This document shows, in pieces, positions 35,229 through 43,953 of a DNA stretch of 64,000 nt; position 1 is the first letter of the stretch; each line of letters starts with the position of its first letter. Below the pieces are notes generated by a model. That model saw nothing but the letters and a program-made list of their open reading frames with translations. It was not told the DNA's origin and did no database searches. A program made the position numbers and the translations under genes. Source of the stretch: [Enterobacter] lignolyticus SCF1 (GTDB lineage Bacteria > Pseudomonadota > Gammaproteobacteria > Enterobacterales > Enterobacteriaceae); contig NC_014618.1 in NCBI RefSeq assembly GCF_000164865.1, forward strand, positions 1,674,001-1,738,000. The letters run 5' to 3'.

Positions 35229-37445
35229 CTAAGCGGTAACAGCCTCATCCTCAGTCTCGTCCATCATTTTTAGATAATGTTGCTCGTCACCTGTCATTGA
35301 AAATATTTTTCTTAGTTGTTCCATATATTTATCGGGTGAAATTTCTCCCATGTCAGATATGTTTACAGAGTCTGAGTGTGATCCTCTATTAATAAATCGA
35401 TAGAACGCTCTGAAATTCCCATTCTCTTCATTTTGAGCTAGTTTTATTAATTCCGTTTGAAGTGCGTCGGTTTTATGCACAAATGCAAAATAATATTCTA
35501 GGATATTTCTCATGATGTTTGGTATGATTATTTTGTTAATCTTTCCATGTTGTGCATCTTTTAGTATTTGCCACAAGGATTGATATTCATTCTTCAGGCT
35601 GCTTTTATCTATTTCTGTAAAGGTGCTGTGTGTGTTTTTACTTATCTTTCCTAAGTGATAGTCTCTCTTGTATATTTTATCATTCTTGCTTTTTGGTACC
35701 AGCTTGACTAATTCGTGGAAAAAATATAGGTTGTGTGTCAGTACTATTACTTTTTTAGAAGCTGGTGTCTCGAATATTTCAAAGTGAACCATTGATGCAA
35801 TATCATATATATAGTTTTGTGAGAGACTGGAGATTGGGTCATCAATAACTATGAGTGGTTCTCTATTGTCAGTGTCGGATTTGTCGGTCTTTCCTTTGCA
35901 GTACTCAACAAAATAAAGAAAAGTTATGAGTGTTTTTTCTCCTTCACTAAGGGAGCGATACACATTTTCTCCCTCAGGATTTTCAGTACGTGCGATGACA
36001 TATTTATCTTCACCTTTTGTATGCTTTTTAATGTTGAAGTTATCAATTCCTAAATTTTTAAGTCTATTATTTATTGAGTCGATTGTTGTGTCTATGTTTG
36101 AAACATTTGCTCGTAATTCTTGGATTTTGTTGCTGGTTTCTTTACCTGATTTTGTTATGTGCTCAATATCTTTGTCTGTTGTTTCTAACTCTGTTTTGTT
36201 TTTTTCCTTTTCGGCTCTTAGGATCTCCAAATCAGTGTGACAAAAATATTGGACTCCAGCCCATATTTTTTCTTTAATAGACATTTCACTTTTTTTGAAA
36301 CTTTTAGCTTTTTGATTTATGTCGTTGATTTTTTTATTGTGTTTTGCGATCTCAGTATATATATTTGTGTGTGACTCATCATCGACATGTAATGTAATGG
36401 ATATAGATGGGTTTTTTACTTTTTCATTCAATAATGAAGCATTTTTATCAAGAGTGCGACCTAATAACGCAATATAGGCTATGGATTTTTCTTTTTCTTC
36501 ATCACTTAGAATGGAACATTGCATTACTTCATGTTCAAGTTGTTGTAAGTGACTCCGCATGTTATGAATTAATTTCTCTCGGATTGTATTAATTTGATCT
36601 GTTTTGCTGCTATAGCTCTCATCAAAAATTGACTCTATGGCTTTAATAAAATTAGCTGTGATTGTCTTCTCTTGGCAGAATGGGCAATAATCATCATTTA
36701 GGTATAATTCCTTACCGGCTTTTACCCAATCAAGATTTTGCAATTTTTTTATATTTTCTGAAAGATAGCTGTTACTGAGGTCAATTATAGGTGTTGCTAA
36801 TAATTCATGTTCATGAGGTAGCAAGAAATCTTTTATTGGTAGTGTTATAGTCGGGCACTCGATGTTTCTGTGTTTTAGCAATTCATCATATTCACGGGCT
36901 AAGCTGTTAAGGTCTATATTGAGGGCTTCTGTTGCTTTTTTTAAATTATCATAAAAGGATTTTTTACTACCTAGCGAACCTTTCATTAATGGTTTTAAAG
37001 ATGATGTTCTTAGGTTTTCAGTTTTCTCCCATACTGAATCTATGCATTTACTTTCCGCTTGATTATCATTATTTACTAATCTATCACGGAATGATTTTTT
37101 TTCTTTGTATTGTTCAGTGAGGTTCTGCTTTAGTAACTCTTTTTCATTAATTTCTTTTTCAATGTCAGCATTCTCTTTGCTAAGGGTAAAAACTCCTTTT
37201 TGTTCGCTGGTATTATAAAAATTCTCCTCAATAAATTTAGTGTTGTATACAAAGGGGCGATAGTTTTCAATGAGTGAACATTCGCATTCATTAAAAGACT
37301 CATCATTCATGTTATAGAAGAAATTAGATATTGTGGATTTTCCAGAGCCATTTTGGCCATAAAAAATATTAATCTTTTTACTGAGGTTGATTGTTGTAAA
37401 TTGATCTTTTCGGTAACTAGTTATGTTTTTTAGTTTAAGTTCCAT
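35229..37445 (-). CDS. RloC/PrrC-like AAA_13 ATPase, candidate anticodon nuclease
   Basis: 738 residues, GC far below the neighbours. SMC/ABC-type ATPase parts: Walker A GQNGSGKST (30-38), signature LSEGEK (499-504), Walker B LIVIDDP (531-537) and H-loop LTHN (569-572). Between them lies a long coiled coil broken by a CPFC pair (254-257), like the zinc hook of RloC. The C-terminal domain has Arg646-x3-Glu650 in IMRNILE and His690 in NRGSHSD, the same order and similar spacing as the Arg/Glu/His anticodon-nuclease triad of PrrC. RloC and PrrC cleave tRNA anticodon loops when a phage disables the host's restriction or damages DNA. No hsd genes are nearby, so a stand-alone RloC-like mode fits. 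The activity is inferred, not shown. The ATG at 37445 gives a complete N-terminus. Confidence 0.8.
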   Translation of the reverse strand: MELKLKNITSYRKDQFTTINLSKKINIFYGQNGSGKSTISNFFYNMNDESFNECECSLIENYRPFVYNTKFIEENFYNTSEQKGVFTLSKENADIEKEINEKELLKQNLTEQYKEKKSFRDRLVNNDNQAESKCIDSVWEKTENLRTSSLKPLMKGSLGSKKSFYDNLKKATEALNIDLNSLAREYDELLKHRNIECPTITLPIKDFLLPHEHELLATPIIDLSNSYLSENIKKLQNLDWVKAGKELYLNDDYCPFCQEKTITANFIKAIESIFDESYSSKTDQINTIREKLIHNMRSHLQQLEHEVMQCSILSDEEKEKSIAYIALLGRTLDKNASLLNEKVKNPSISITLHVDDESHTNIYTEIAKHNKKINDINQKAKSFKKSEMSIKEKIWAGVQYFCHTDLEILRAEKEKNKTELETTDKDIEHITKSGKETSNKIQELRANVSNIDTTIDSINNRLKNLGIDNFNIKKHTKGEDKYVIARTENPEGENVYRSLSEGEKTLITFLYFVEYCKGKTDKSDTDNREPLIVIDDPISSLSQNYIYDIASMVHFEIFETPASKKVIVLTHNLYFFHELVKLVPKSKNDKIYKRDYHLGKISKNTHSTFTEIDKSSLKNEYQSLWQILKDAQHGKINKIIIPNIMRNILEYYFAFVHKTDALQTELIKLAQNEENGNFRAFYRFINRGSHSDSVNISDMGEISPDKYMEQLRKIFSMTGDEQHYLKMMDETEDEAVTA

Positions 37446-37501
37446 TTTAACATCTCACACAGTTAATGATTTTATGTTACAAATGTTTAAATAAGCGTTA
37501 A

Positions 37502-37939
37502 TTAAATACTTGTGGTCGCCAAGTTTAAGCCTAGGGTAAGTAGATTGGTCACCGCACCTGTAATGACTGCAGGCTTCCCATCTTTCACCGCATCGATAAT
37601 TTTATCGCCCATCGTTTCATTGCTATTGAGCGCTTCGGGCTTTTTGTTGAGCACTACAAGTGCTTTTTCAGTCAGTCTGACATCCCCGAAATGTGACTGG
37701 TGATTGGTTTTGTAGTGGATGTACCTATTCTCACCAAGAAAAGTGAATGTGCCTTCAACCACACTTCGTAACTGGTCTAACGCTTTCATTTCCGGTGAGT
37801 TAAGTTGGTCAAAGTAGTCATCGGGTAGTGCGGCGTTAAATTTTTCGTATTTAATCATCTGCGGCACAGGAAAATTTTCCCATAACATCGCGAAGATTTC
37901 TGCCGTTTGCTGGTTAAATAAATCGAGGTTTTTAGACAT
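37502..37939 (-). CDS. Hypothetical protein upstream of the RloC-like gene
   Basis: 145 residues from MSKNLDLFNQQTAEIFAMLW; the longer frame to 38041 is less likely because it lacks a ribosome site and crosses coding-like sequence on the other strand. Not recognised. The middle part (HYKTNHQSHFGDVRLTEKALVVLNKKPEA) looks soluble and the C-terminus AVITGAVTNLLTLGLNLATTSI is hydrophobic, perhaps a membrane-active helix. It precedes the RloC-like gene on the same strand with a 56-base gap, so the two could be co-transcribed and form a two-part defence module (inference). Confidence 0.65.
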   Translation of the reverse strand: MSKNLDLFNQQTAEIFAMLWENFPVPQMIKYEKFNAALPDDYFDQLNSPEMKALDQLRSVVEGTFTFLGENRYIHYKTNHQSHFGDVRLTEKALVVLNKKPEALNSNETMGDKIIDAVKDGKPAVITGAVTNLLTLGLNLATTSI

Positions 37940-38130
37940 GCAAAATTCCATTTCTTTTGATGGTGAGTGGCTTAAGCATTGGTCGAAACACATTACCTGT
38001 CTGGTGCAGAATAGTGACCTTAGCTCACGTGAGATTGACACCTACCGACAAGTTGGTTGAGCATGCGAGCGAGGTTGAGCTCGGTCAGGTCATCAAAGAC
38101 CTACTAAATCACATCAGAATGCACGAATAA
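37938..38130 (+). pseudogene. Frameshifted remnant of a short gene before the cos relic
   Basis: A first frame from ATG 37938 (MQNSISFDGEWLKHWSKHIT...) stops at 38060; CGAGG lies 8 bases before the ATG. A second frame reads on without stops to TAA at 38130 with a good protein-like end (LTPTDKLVEHASEVELGQVI, then KDLLNHIRMHE). Joining them needs a single frameshift near 38030. Either a decayed gene or two unrelated fragments. It starts across the start codon of the minus-strand hypothetical gene. Confidence 0.3.
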
Positions 38131-38146
38131 AAGGATCTATATCAAT

Positions 38147-38413
38147 ATGTTATCTCTCATTTATGAAAATCCGTGGGCGACGATTTTTCTGATGATTGTC
38201 GGCAGCATGTGCCTACTCAGTATCATTGGCGCATTACGCGCCAGTAATCACAATAGAACTTCCCCTAAACCGGCCCCTCGAATGCCAGTTTTTTTATGTC
38301 ATTTTTCCGCAATTTCCCCGTTTTTTAGCCATGCATGCAACAGATGCATTGTTTTGCATGCGTCAGGGGGACTCGTTGTGGGTGTGCGCAGCCAGAGCTG
38401 GCGGGGATCCTGA
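38147..38413 (+). CDS. Possible small membrane protein near cos
   Basis: ATG 38147 with AAGGA about 13 bases upstream. The first 35 residues (MLSLIYENPWATIFLMIVGSMCLLSIIGAL...) form one clear membrane helix followed by a basic segment. After about residue 45 the frame runs into the cos-proximal phage sequence (Cys/His/Ser-rich, not protein-like), so the native protein has probably lost its end. Total open frame 88 residues. Not recognised. Confidence 0.4.
   Translation: MLSLIYENPWATIFLMIVGSMCLLSIIGALRASNHNRTSPKPAPRMPVFLCHFSAISPFFSHACNRCIVLHASGGLVVGVRSQSWRGS
38333..38361. repeat. Inverted repeat GCATGCAA / TTGCATGC near cos
   Basis: Perfect 8-bp arms separated by 13 bases, 95 bases before the cos-like sequence, followed by CGTCAGGGGG. 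Of the right type and place to be a packaging or replication-linked site of the phage relic. Confidence 0.55.
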
Positions 38414-38455
38414 GTGGTCATGCAACTGCATTAAAACCGACCGATAAAGATGGCA

Positions 38456-38474
38456 GGCGAGGCGGGATAAGCAT
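38456..38474. other. P2-family cos-like sequence
   Basis: GGCGAGGCGGGATAAGCAT matches 16 of the 19 bases of the P2 cohesive end as I remember it (GGCGAGGCGGGGAAAGCAC). The next bases TGCGCGCTGA and, further on, TTCAGCG...GAGAGCGTC also follow the P2 sequence right of cos. In a whole prophage the portal gene Q would come next; here the sequence breaks off after about 130 bases. Confidence 0.7.
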
Positions 38475-38641
38475 TGCGCGCTGAGGCGGGTATTTAATTT
38501 ATTAATTCAGCGCCTGAGAGCGTCCCTGTTGCGTTGTAGAACGAGGTGCGGCGGCGTGTCGTGGCGCTGAGGACGTTGTGTGAGGTGGGGGTACCCCATC
38601 CGACACCAGATGGTCAACAATCAATACATTGGATGTAGATG

Positions 38642-38670
38642 AAAAACCCCGTAATCGCGGGGCTTTTTTT
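38642..38670 (+). terminator. Rho-independent terminator in the phage relic
   Basis: A-run, stem CCCCG / CGGGG with loop TAATCG, then CTTTTTTT. Works on the plus strand and perhaps on both. Lies between the cos relic and the att core, where the ogr-side end of a P2-like prophage would be. Confidence 0.85.
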
Positions 38671-38732
38671 ATCGATGTGGTCAATGTGTGGACATGACCT
38701 CAAATAAATCCTTTTATTTCATTTTGTTAGGC

Positions 38733-38770
38733 CAAAAAAATAAGCCTGCGTAAGGGAGATTACGCAGGCT
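38733..38770 (-). terminator. Terminator downstream of yegQ, overlapping the att core
   Basis: On the minus strand: perfect 11-bp stem AGCCTGCGTAA / TTACGCAGGCT with loop TCTCCC, followed by TATTTTTTT. About 135 bases after the yegQ stop. The hairpin covers most of the phage att core. Confidence 0.85.
38735..38761. mobile_element. P2-type attachment site core (attB/attR)
   Basis: AAAAAATAAGCCTGCGTAAG, continuing GGAGATT, differs at 2 of 27 positions from the P2 att core as I remember it. It lies downstream of yegQ, the place of a P2 relic in E. coli K-12. No second copy is seen to the left in this window, consistent with loss of the other prophage end. Confidence 0.72.
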
Positions 38771-38904
38771 AAGGAGGTGGTTCCTGGTACAACTAGCATT
38801 TATGGGTTATGTTTTTCAGCGCCTCGAATAATACCCGCATTAAGCGAGACGGTATGTGATCCGTTTCTAAGAATCTTCCGTATCGAAAAAATAACCCAGA
38901 TTAA

Positions 38905-40266
38905 CTACTTACCGTGAGGATTACGCGTGGTCTGTCCAGTGAAATTGCGCATCAGCAGCGCATAATCCAGCGCCATCTCCTCGGGTACAGGCAACCATAC
39001 TGTGTAGCCGTCGCCCGGTGCGACGCTCATAGTTTCGCCTTTGGCGTTTTCCATGTGCTCCAGCGTGAAGTTGACGTTGCCCTGCGGGGTCATCAGCTCA
39101 AGGCTGTCGCCGATAGCGAACTTGTTCTTCACCGCCACGGCGGCCAGGTGGCCGTTACGCTCGCCGGTAAATTCGCCGACAAACTGCTGGCGCTCGGAGA
39201 CGGAATAGCCGTATTCGTAGTTCTGGTAGCTGTCGTGGGTGTGACGGCGCAGGAAGCCTTCGGTGTAGCCGCGGTGCGCCAGGCCTTCCAGAGTCTCCAG
39301 CAGCGAGGTATCGAACGGCTTACCGGCGGCGGCGTCGTCAATGGCTTTGCGGTAGACCTGAGCGGTGCGCGCGCAGTAGTAGAAGGACTTGGTGCGGCCT
39401 TCAATTTTCAGCGAGTGAACGCCCATCTGCGTCAGACGCTCGACGTGCGCAATGGCGCGCAGATCTTTCGAGTTCATGATGTAGGTGCCGTGCTCGTCTT
39501 CAAAGGCGGTCATGTATTCGCCCGGACGCTGCGCTTCTTCAATCATGAACACTTTATCCGTCGGCGCGCCTTCGCCAAGCGTCGGCTCGACGTTTTGCAC
39601 CGGGATAGGCTCATATTTGTGGACGATGTTGCCGATAGCGTCCTCTTTGCCTTCCTGCACGTTATATTCCCAGCGGCAGGCGTTGGTGCAGGTCCCCTGG
39701 TTCGGATCGCGCTTGTTGATGTAGCCGGAAAGCAGGCAGCGGCCAGAGTAGGCCATGCACAGCGCGCCGTGGACGAAAATCTCGATTTCCATTTCCGGCA
39801 CCTGCTGGCGAATCTCTTCAATTTCTTCCAGCGACAGCTCGCGGGAGAGGATCACGCGGGTCAGCCCCATCTGTTGCCAGAATTTCACCGTTGCCCAGTT
39901 GACGGCGTTCGCCTGCACCGAAAGATGGATATCCATTTCCGGGAAGTGCTCGCGCACCAGCATAATCAGCCCCGGGTCGGACATGATAAGCGCGTCGGGA
40001 CCCATTTCCACAACCGGCTTCAGGTCGCGAATGAAGGTTTTCAGCTTGGCGTTATGCGGCGCAATGTTGACCACCACGTAGAATTTTTTTCCCAGCGCGT
40101 GGGCTTCATTGATCCCCTGCTGCAGGTTTTCGTGGTTGAATTCGTTATTGCGCACGCGCAGCGAATAGCGCGGCTGGCCCGCATAAACGGCGTCAGCGCC
40201 ATAGGCGAAAGCGTAACGCATATTTTTCAGCGTTCCCGCCGGGGAAAGGAGTTCCGGTTTAAACAT
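38905..40266 (-). CDS. yegQ: tRNA hydroxylation protein TrhP (YegQ), U32 family
   Basis: 453 residues, the same as E. coli YegQ. Peptidase-U32-type protein: LSPAGTLKNMRYAFAYGADAVYAGQPRYSLR at the start, and the conserved EIFVHGALCMAYSGRCLLSGY...DPNQGTC segment (about 165-193), whose cysteines hold an Fe-S cluster in this group. YegQ/TrhP makes the 5-hydroxyuridine at position 34 of some tRNAs, a step that depends on prephenate. Preceded by a 150-base gap from baeR and ended by the hairpin at 38733. Next to the phage att core. Confidence 0.95.
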   Translation of the reverse strand: MFKPELLSPAGTLKNMRYAFAYGADAVYAGQPRYSLRVRNNEFNHENLQQGINEAHALGKKFYVVVNIAPHNAKLKTFIRDLKPVVEMGPDALIMSDPGLIMLVREHFPEMDIHLSVQANAVNWATVKFWQQMGLTRVILSRELSLEEIEEIRQQVPEMEIEIFVHGALCMAYSGRCLLSGYINKRDPNQGTCTNACRWEYNVQEGKEDAIGNIVHKYEPIPVQNVEPTLGEGAPTDKVFMIEEAQRPGEYMTAFEDEHGTYIMNSKDLRAIAHVERLTQMGVHSLKIEGRTKSFYYCARTAQVYRKAIDDAAAGKPFDTSLLETLEGLAHRGYTEGFLRRHTHDSYQNYEYGYSVSERQQFVGEFTGERNGHLAAVAVKNKFAIGDSLELMTPQGNVNFTLEHMENAKGETMSVAPGDGYTVWLPVPEEMALDYALLMRNFTGQTTRNPHGK

Positions 40267-40416
40267 GATGTTCTCGTTCTGATGACAGGTCAGACTCGTC
40301 TCACCTGATGAGACGGTTAGGGGAGAGCCCCTGCATTAAGGGCGGGCATTGTAGCGCCGCAGGGCAGGGGAGTAAACCTTTACCCGCGCCCGGCGAAGGA
40401 AGAGGGCGCGGCGTTA

Positions 40417-41139
40417 TCAGGCCGTCCGGTAGGCGTCCGCCTCCCAGCGATAGCCTACGCCGTACACGGCGCGGATAAACGACTGCTCGGCGTCGAGCGC
40501 CTCCAGCTTGCGGCGCAGGTTTTTGATATGGCTGTCGATGGTGCGGTCGGTCACCACGCGATAGTCATCATACAGATGGTTTAACAGCTGCTCGCGGGAG
40601 AAAACTTTTCCCGGCTCCTGCGACAGCGTTTTCAGCAGGCGGAATTCCGCCGGAGTGAGGTCCAGCAGCTTGTTGCGCCAGGAGGCCTGAAAGCGGCTCT
40701 CGTCGACGATAAGCGGGCTTTCGGCGTCCATCGCCTGCAGCTCGCGATGCGGGCGGCAGCGGCGCAGGATGGTCTTGACGCGCGCCACCACTTCACGGGG
40801 GCTGTAGGGCTTACAGATATAGTCATCCGCGCCAATCTCCAGCCCCAGCAGGCGGTCGATTTCCTCTATCTTGGCGGTGACCATCACAATCGGCACGTCG
40901 GAGAAGCGGCGGATTTCGCGGCACAGCGTCAGGCCGTCGGTGCCGGGCAGCATCAGGTCGAGCAGGATCAGCGCCGGAGGCGACTGGTGCACATAGGGCA
41001 GCACTTTGTCGCCATGGCTAATCAGCGTCGGCGCATAGTTCGCCGCCAGCAGGTAATCGATCAGCAGCTGCCCAAGCTTGGGCTCATCTTCAACTATCAG
41101 TATGCGCGGGGCGTTTTCATCAACAGGTAATACGGTCAT
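40417..41139 (-). CDS. baeR: Response regulator BaeR
   Basis: 240 residues, the same as E. coli BaeR. OmpR/PhoB family: receiver domain with EDEP pocket and phosphoacceptor Asp61 ([13 protein letters not shown]), then a Trans_reg_C winged helix ([14 protein letters not shown]...[22 protein letters not shown]). Activates mdtABCD-baeSR and other envelope-stress genes such as spy and acrD. Last gene of the mdtABCDbaeSR operon; ATGA overlap with baeS. Confidence 0.96.
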   Translation of the reverse strand: MTVLPVDENAPRILIVEDEPKLGQLLIDYLLAANYAPTLISHGDKVLPYVHQSPPALILLDLMLPGTDGLTLCREIRRFSDVPIVMVTAKIEEIDRLLGLEIGADDYICKPYSPREVVARVKTILRRCRPHRELQAMDAESPLIVDESRFQASWRNKLLDLTPAEFRLLKTLSQEPGKVFSREQLLNHLYDDYRVVTDRTIDSHIKNLRRKLEALDAEQSFIRAVYGVGYRWEADAYRTA

Positions 41140-42539
41140 ACGTCTCTCGATACATCGCGATCCAACGGTAATTCTACTTTAATGCTAACCCCGCCAAAAG
41201 GCGAATGCGCGGCGTGAAGCTGGCCGCCGTGCGCGGCGACGATGTTGACGCAAATGGCAAGCCCCAGTCCGGAGCCGCCGCTGGCGCGGTTGCGCGAACC
41301 TTCGGCGCGGTAGAAACGCTCGCAGAGCATGGCCAGCTGTTTGTCCGTGACGCCCGGCGCGCTGTCGGCAAACTGCAGGGTCAGCAGGCCGGCGCTCTTC
41401 TCCGCGCCGATCAGCAGCTGACCGCCGGCATCGGTGTAGCGCAGGCTGTTTTCCAGCAGGTTGTTGAACAGCTGCATCAGGCGGTCGCGATCGCCAAAAA
41501 CGGTGGCGCTTTCCGGCAGCCGCAGCGTCAGCGTCAGCCCGCGCTGGGCAAAGCGCTCGCGAAACGCGCCCGCCGCCATCTCCAGCAGCGAGACCACGTC
41601 GGTCGGCGATTTCTGATAGGCCAGCGCGCCTTCGTCGGACATCGACAGCTGGTGCAGGTCATCCACCAGCTTGGTCAGGGTGGCGACCTCCGCCTGCAGC
41701 GACGCGACCGATTCCGGCGTAAATTTACGCACGCCGTCCTGAATCGCCTCCAGCTCACCGCGCAGCACCGCCAGCGGCGTGCGCAGCTCGTGGGAGATAT
41801 CGGCCATAAAGTCGCGCCGCATCTGCTGGTTGCGCTCAAGGGTGCTGGCGAGCTGGTTAAAATCCTGCGCCAGCCTGCCGAGTTCGTCGGCGTCGGTCGC
41901 CGCCACGCGGGTGGAGAAATCGCCCGCCGCCAGCTTGTGCGTCCCCTCCACCAGCCGCTTGACCGGTGCCAGCAGGCCGCGCGCCAGCGGGAAGGTCGCC
42001 AGCGCCGTCAGCAGCGTCGCCAGGCCGACGATAAGCCAACTGGTGCGTTTCTGCTGACGGTCGAAATTGATATCGGTGTTGCGGGTCAGGCGCTCAACCG
42101 GCGAGGCGATCACCGCGCCGACCTCCATGCCGTTGACCATAATGCCGCGCCGGGTGCCGTCCGGCGGGATGGGCGCGCGCGGGCCAACCAGCACCTGGGC
42201 GTTCTGATCCACCACCCAGAACTGGGTGCGCCAGCCGTGCGGCGGCATGCCGGGGCCGGGGCGATCGTCGCTGCTGTCATGCTCAAGCGATCGCAGGATC
42301 TGAAACACGAAACGGTCGTTATTGCGCAGAAAAAGCCAGTTGCCGTGGGTGGCGTACTGTTCCGCCAGCGCTTCGCTCAGCAGCTGCAGGCGCTGCTCGT
42401 TGCCGCGCTTGATGTAATCGATAAAGCCGTGCTCAAAGCTTAAACGCACTGCCCAGTGCATGCTGATAAGCAGCACGATACAGGTAGTGAGAATAGCCAG
42501 AAACAGCTTTGCGGTAATGCCTGGGCGCCAGATTTTCAC
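41136..42539 (-). CDS. baeS: Sensor histidine kinase BaeS
   Basis: 467 residues, the same as E. coli BaeS. Two membrane helices (about 10-32 and 167-188) enclose a periplasmic sensor domain; a HAMP linker is followed by the HisKA box [18 protein letters not shown] with phosphoacceptor His250 and a HATPase domain ([22 protein letters not shown]). Detects envelope stress from indole, tannins, flavonoids and metals in E. coli. ATGA overlaps with mdtD upstream and baeR downstream. Confidence 0.96.
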   Translation of the reverse strand: MKIWRPGITAKLFLAILTTCIVLLISMHWAVRLSFEHGFIDYIKRGNEQRLQLLSEALAEQYATHGNWLFLRNNDRFVFQILRSLEHDSSDDRPGPGMPPHGWRTQFWVVDQNAQVLVGPRAPIPPDGTRRGIMVNGMEVGAVIASPVERLTRNTDINFDRQQKRTSWLIVGLATLLTALATFPLARGLLAPVKRLVEGTHKLAAGDFSTRVAATDADELGRLAQDFNQLASTLERNQQMRRDFMADISHELRTPLAVLRGELEAIQDGVRKFTPESVASLQAEVATLTKLVDDLHQLSMSDEGALAYQKSPTDVVSLLEMAAGAFRERFAQRGLTLTLRLPESATVFGDRDRLMQLFNNLLENSLRYTDAGGQLLIGAEKSAGLLTLQFADSAPGVTDKQLAMLCERFYRAEGSRNRASGGSGLGLAICVNIVAAHGGQLHAAHSPFGGVSIKVELPLDRDVSRDV

Positions 42540-43951
42540 GGCTCGCTCCTTCTGCGTCGGGAAATCACCACGTTCTTACTGACGTCATCCGGCACGCGGG
42601 CGAAGAGCAGCGCCGGGAGCGCGATGATAGCCGCCATGCTGAGCCAGGTATACAGGAAGACCTGATGTGAAACGGTGCTGTCGACGCCGATATGGTGCTG
42701 GCCGTACAGGCCGAGCAGCAGCCCGGCGACGGTTACGCCAATACTCATCGACAGCTGCATAATCATCGACAGCAGGCTGTTGCCGCTGCTGGCGAGCTCG
42801 TCCGGCAGGTCCTTGAGCGTCAGGGTGTTCATTGACGAGAACCGGCTGGAGTTGACCATCCCCTGCAGGAACAGCACCGGCGGCAGCAGCCAGTACCAGC
42901 CCAGCAGCGCGGTGGTCATAAACAGCAGGCTCACCAGCGCCAGCCCAAGCGTCGCGCCGACCAGCACCCGGCGGTAGCCGAAGCGGTTGACCACCTGCAC
43001 CACCATACGCTTCATCCCCATACTGCCGATAACCATCGGGATCATCATCAGGCCCGCATGAAACGGAGAGAAGCCAAGGCCGATTTGCAGGAACACCGGC
43101 GTCATGAACGGCAGCATGCCGCTGCCGATGCGCCCGGCAAAGCTGCCGGCCAGCCCCAGCGAAAAGGTGTGGGTGTGAAAGAGCTTCAGGCTAAAGAGCG
43201 CGCTGTCGCTGCCTTTGGCGTGCCACAGATAGAGCAGGACAGACAGCAGGCCGACCGCCACCAGCAGCGCCAGCATCGACGACGAAATGCCCAGCCCTTT
43301 TTGCCCGTCCAGCGCCAGCGTCAGCGTCGCCATCCCCAGCGCCAGCAGAATAAAGCCTGAAATATCAAAACGCCGCGTCTGCATGGTGTAGTTCGGCATC
43401 AGCCACAGGGTGGCGATAGCGCCGACGATCCCGACCGGAATATTGATGAGAAAAATCCAGTGCCAGGAGGCGTACTCCACCAGAATGCCCCCCAGCGCCG
43501 GGCCGAGCAGCGGCCCGATCTGGCCCGGCAGCGTCACGAAGGTCATCGCCGCCATGTACTGATCCCGGGGGACGATTTTCATTACCGTCAGCCGCCCGAC
43601 GGGCACCATCATCGCGCCGCCGACCCCTTGCAGCACGCGGGCCATGACCAGCTGGTTAAGGGTATTGGCCTGAGCGCAAAACAGCGAGCCGACGGTGAAC
43701 AGCACAATCGCCGTAAAGAAGACGTTTCGCACCCCGACCCGGTCCGCCAGCCAGCCGCTGGCGGGCAGCATCAGCGCCACCGTCAGCACGTAGGAGACGA
43801 TAACCATGTGCATATGCAGCGGGCTCTCCCCGAGGCTTTTCGCCATCGAGGGCAGGGCGGTATTGACGATAGTGGTATCCAGCGTCTGCATAAAAAAGCC
43901 GAATGCCACTATCCATAGCTGCCAGCGGACGCTGGCGGGTAGCTCTTCCAT
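42536..43951 (-). CDS. mdtD: DHA2-family MFS transporter MdtD
   Basis: 471 residues, 14 predicted helices, like E. coli MdtD (YegB). N-terminal [32 protein letters not shown] is the DHA2 motif 1 region and [13 protein letters not shown] the A-loop. It belongs to the mdtABCD operon but is not needed for MdtABC drug efflux; citrate or iron-citrate export has been proposed for it. Gap of 2 bases to mdtC and ATGA overlap with baeS. Confidence 0.94.
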   Translation of the reverse strand: MEELPASVRWQLWIVAFGFFMQTLDTTIVNTALPSMAKSLGESPLHMHMVIVSYVLTVALMLPASGWLADRVGVRNVFFTAIVLFTVGSLFCAQANTLNQLVMARVLQGVGGAMMVPVGRLTVMKIVPRDQYMAAMTFVTLPGQIGPLLGPALGGILVEYASWHWIFLINIPVGIVGAIATLWLMPNYTMQTRRFDISGFILLALGMATLTLALDGQKGLGISSSMLALLVAVGLLSVLLYLWHAKGSDSALFSLKLFHTHTFSLGLAGSFAGRIGSGMLPFMTPVFLQIGLGFSPFHAGLMMIPMVIGSMGMKRMVVQVVNRFGYRRVLVGATLGLALVSLLFMTTALLGWYWLLPPVLFLQGMVNSSRFSSMNTLTLKDLPDELASSGNSLLSMIMQLSMSIGVTVAGLLLGLYGQHHIGVDSTVSHQVFLYTWLSMAAIIALPALLFARVPDDVSKNVVISRRRRSEP

Positions 43952-43953
43952 TT

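Larger units (their letters stand above)
34567..38761. mobile_element. Deleted P2-like prophage remnant with defence-type cargo
   Basis: A low-GC, gene-poor block between hicAB and yegQ. Its right end carries three P2-family marks in the expected order: a sequence nearly the same as the P2 cohesive end (38456-38474), P2-like sequence around it, and a P2-type att core (38735-38761) next to yegQ, where E. coli K-12 also keeps a P2 relic (ogrK). Integrase, repressor, replication and all structural genes are missing. What remains is the segment next to cos, known in P2-like phages as a hotspot for anti-phage genes (old, tin). The left border is not clear: no second att core is visible, so the start given is the end of hicB. 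Confidence 0.65.

Noticed and set aside
38196..38447. 83-codon frame crossing the cos-side region
   Set aside because: Composition is not protein-like and it runs through the inverted repeat and phage cos-proximal DNA.
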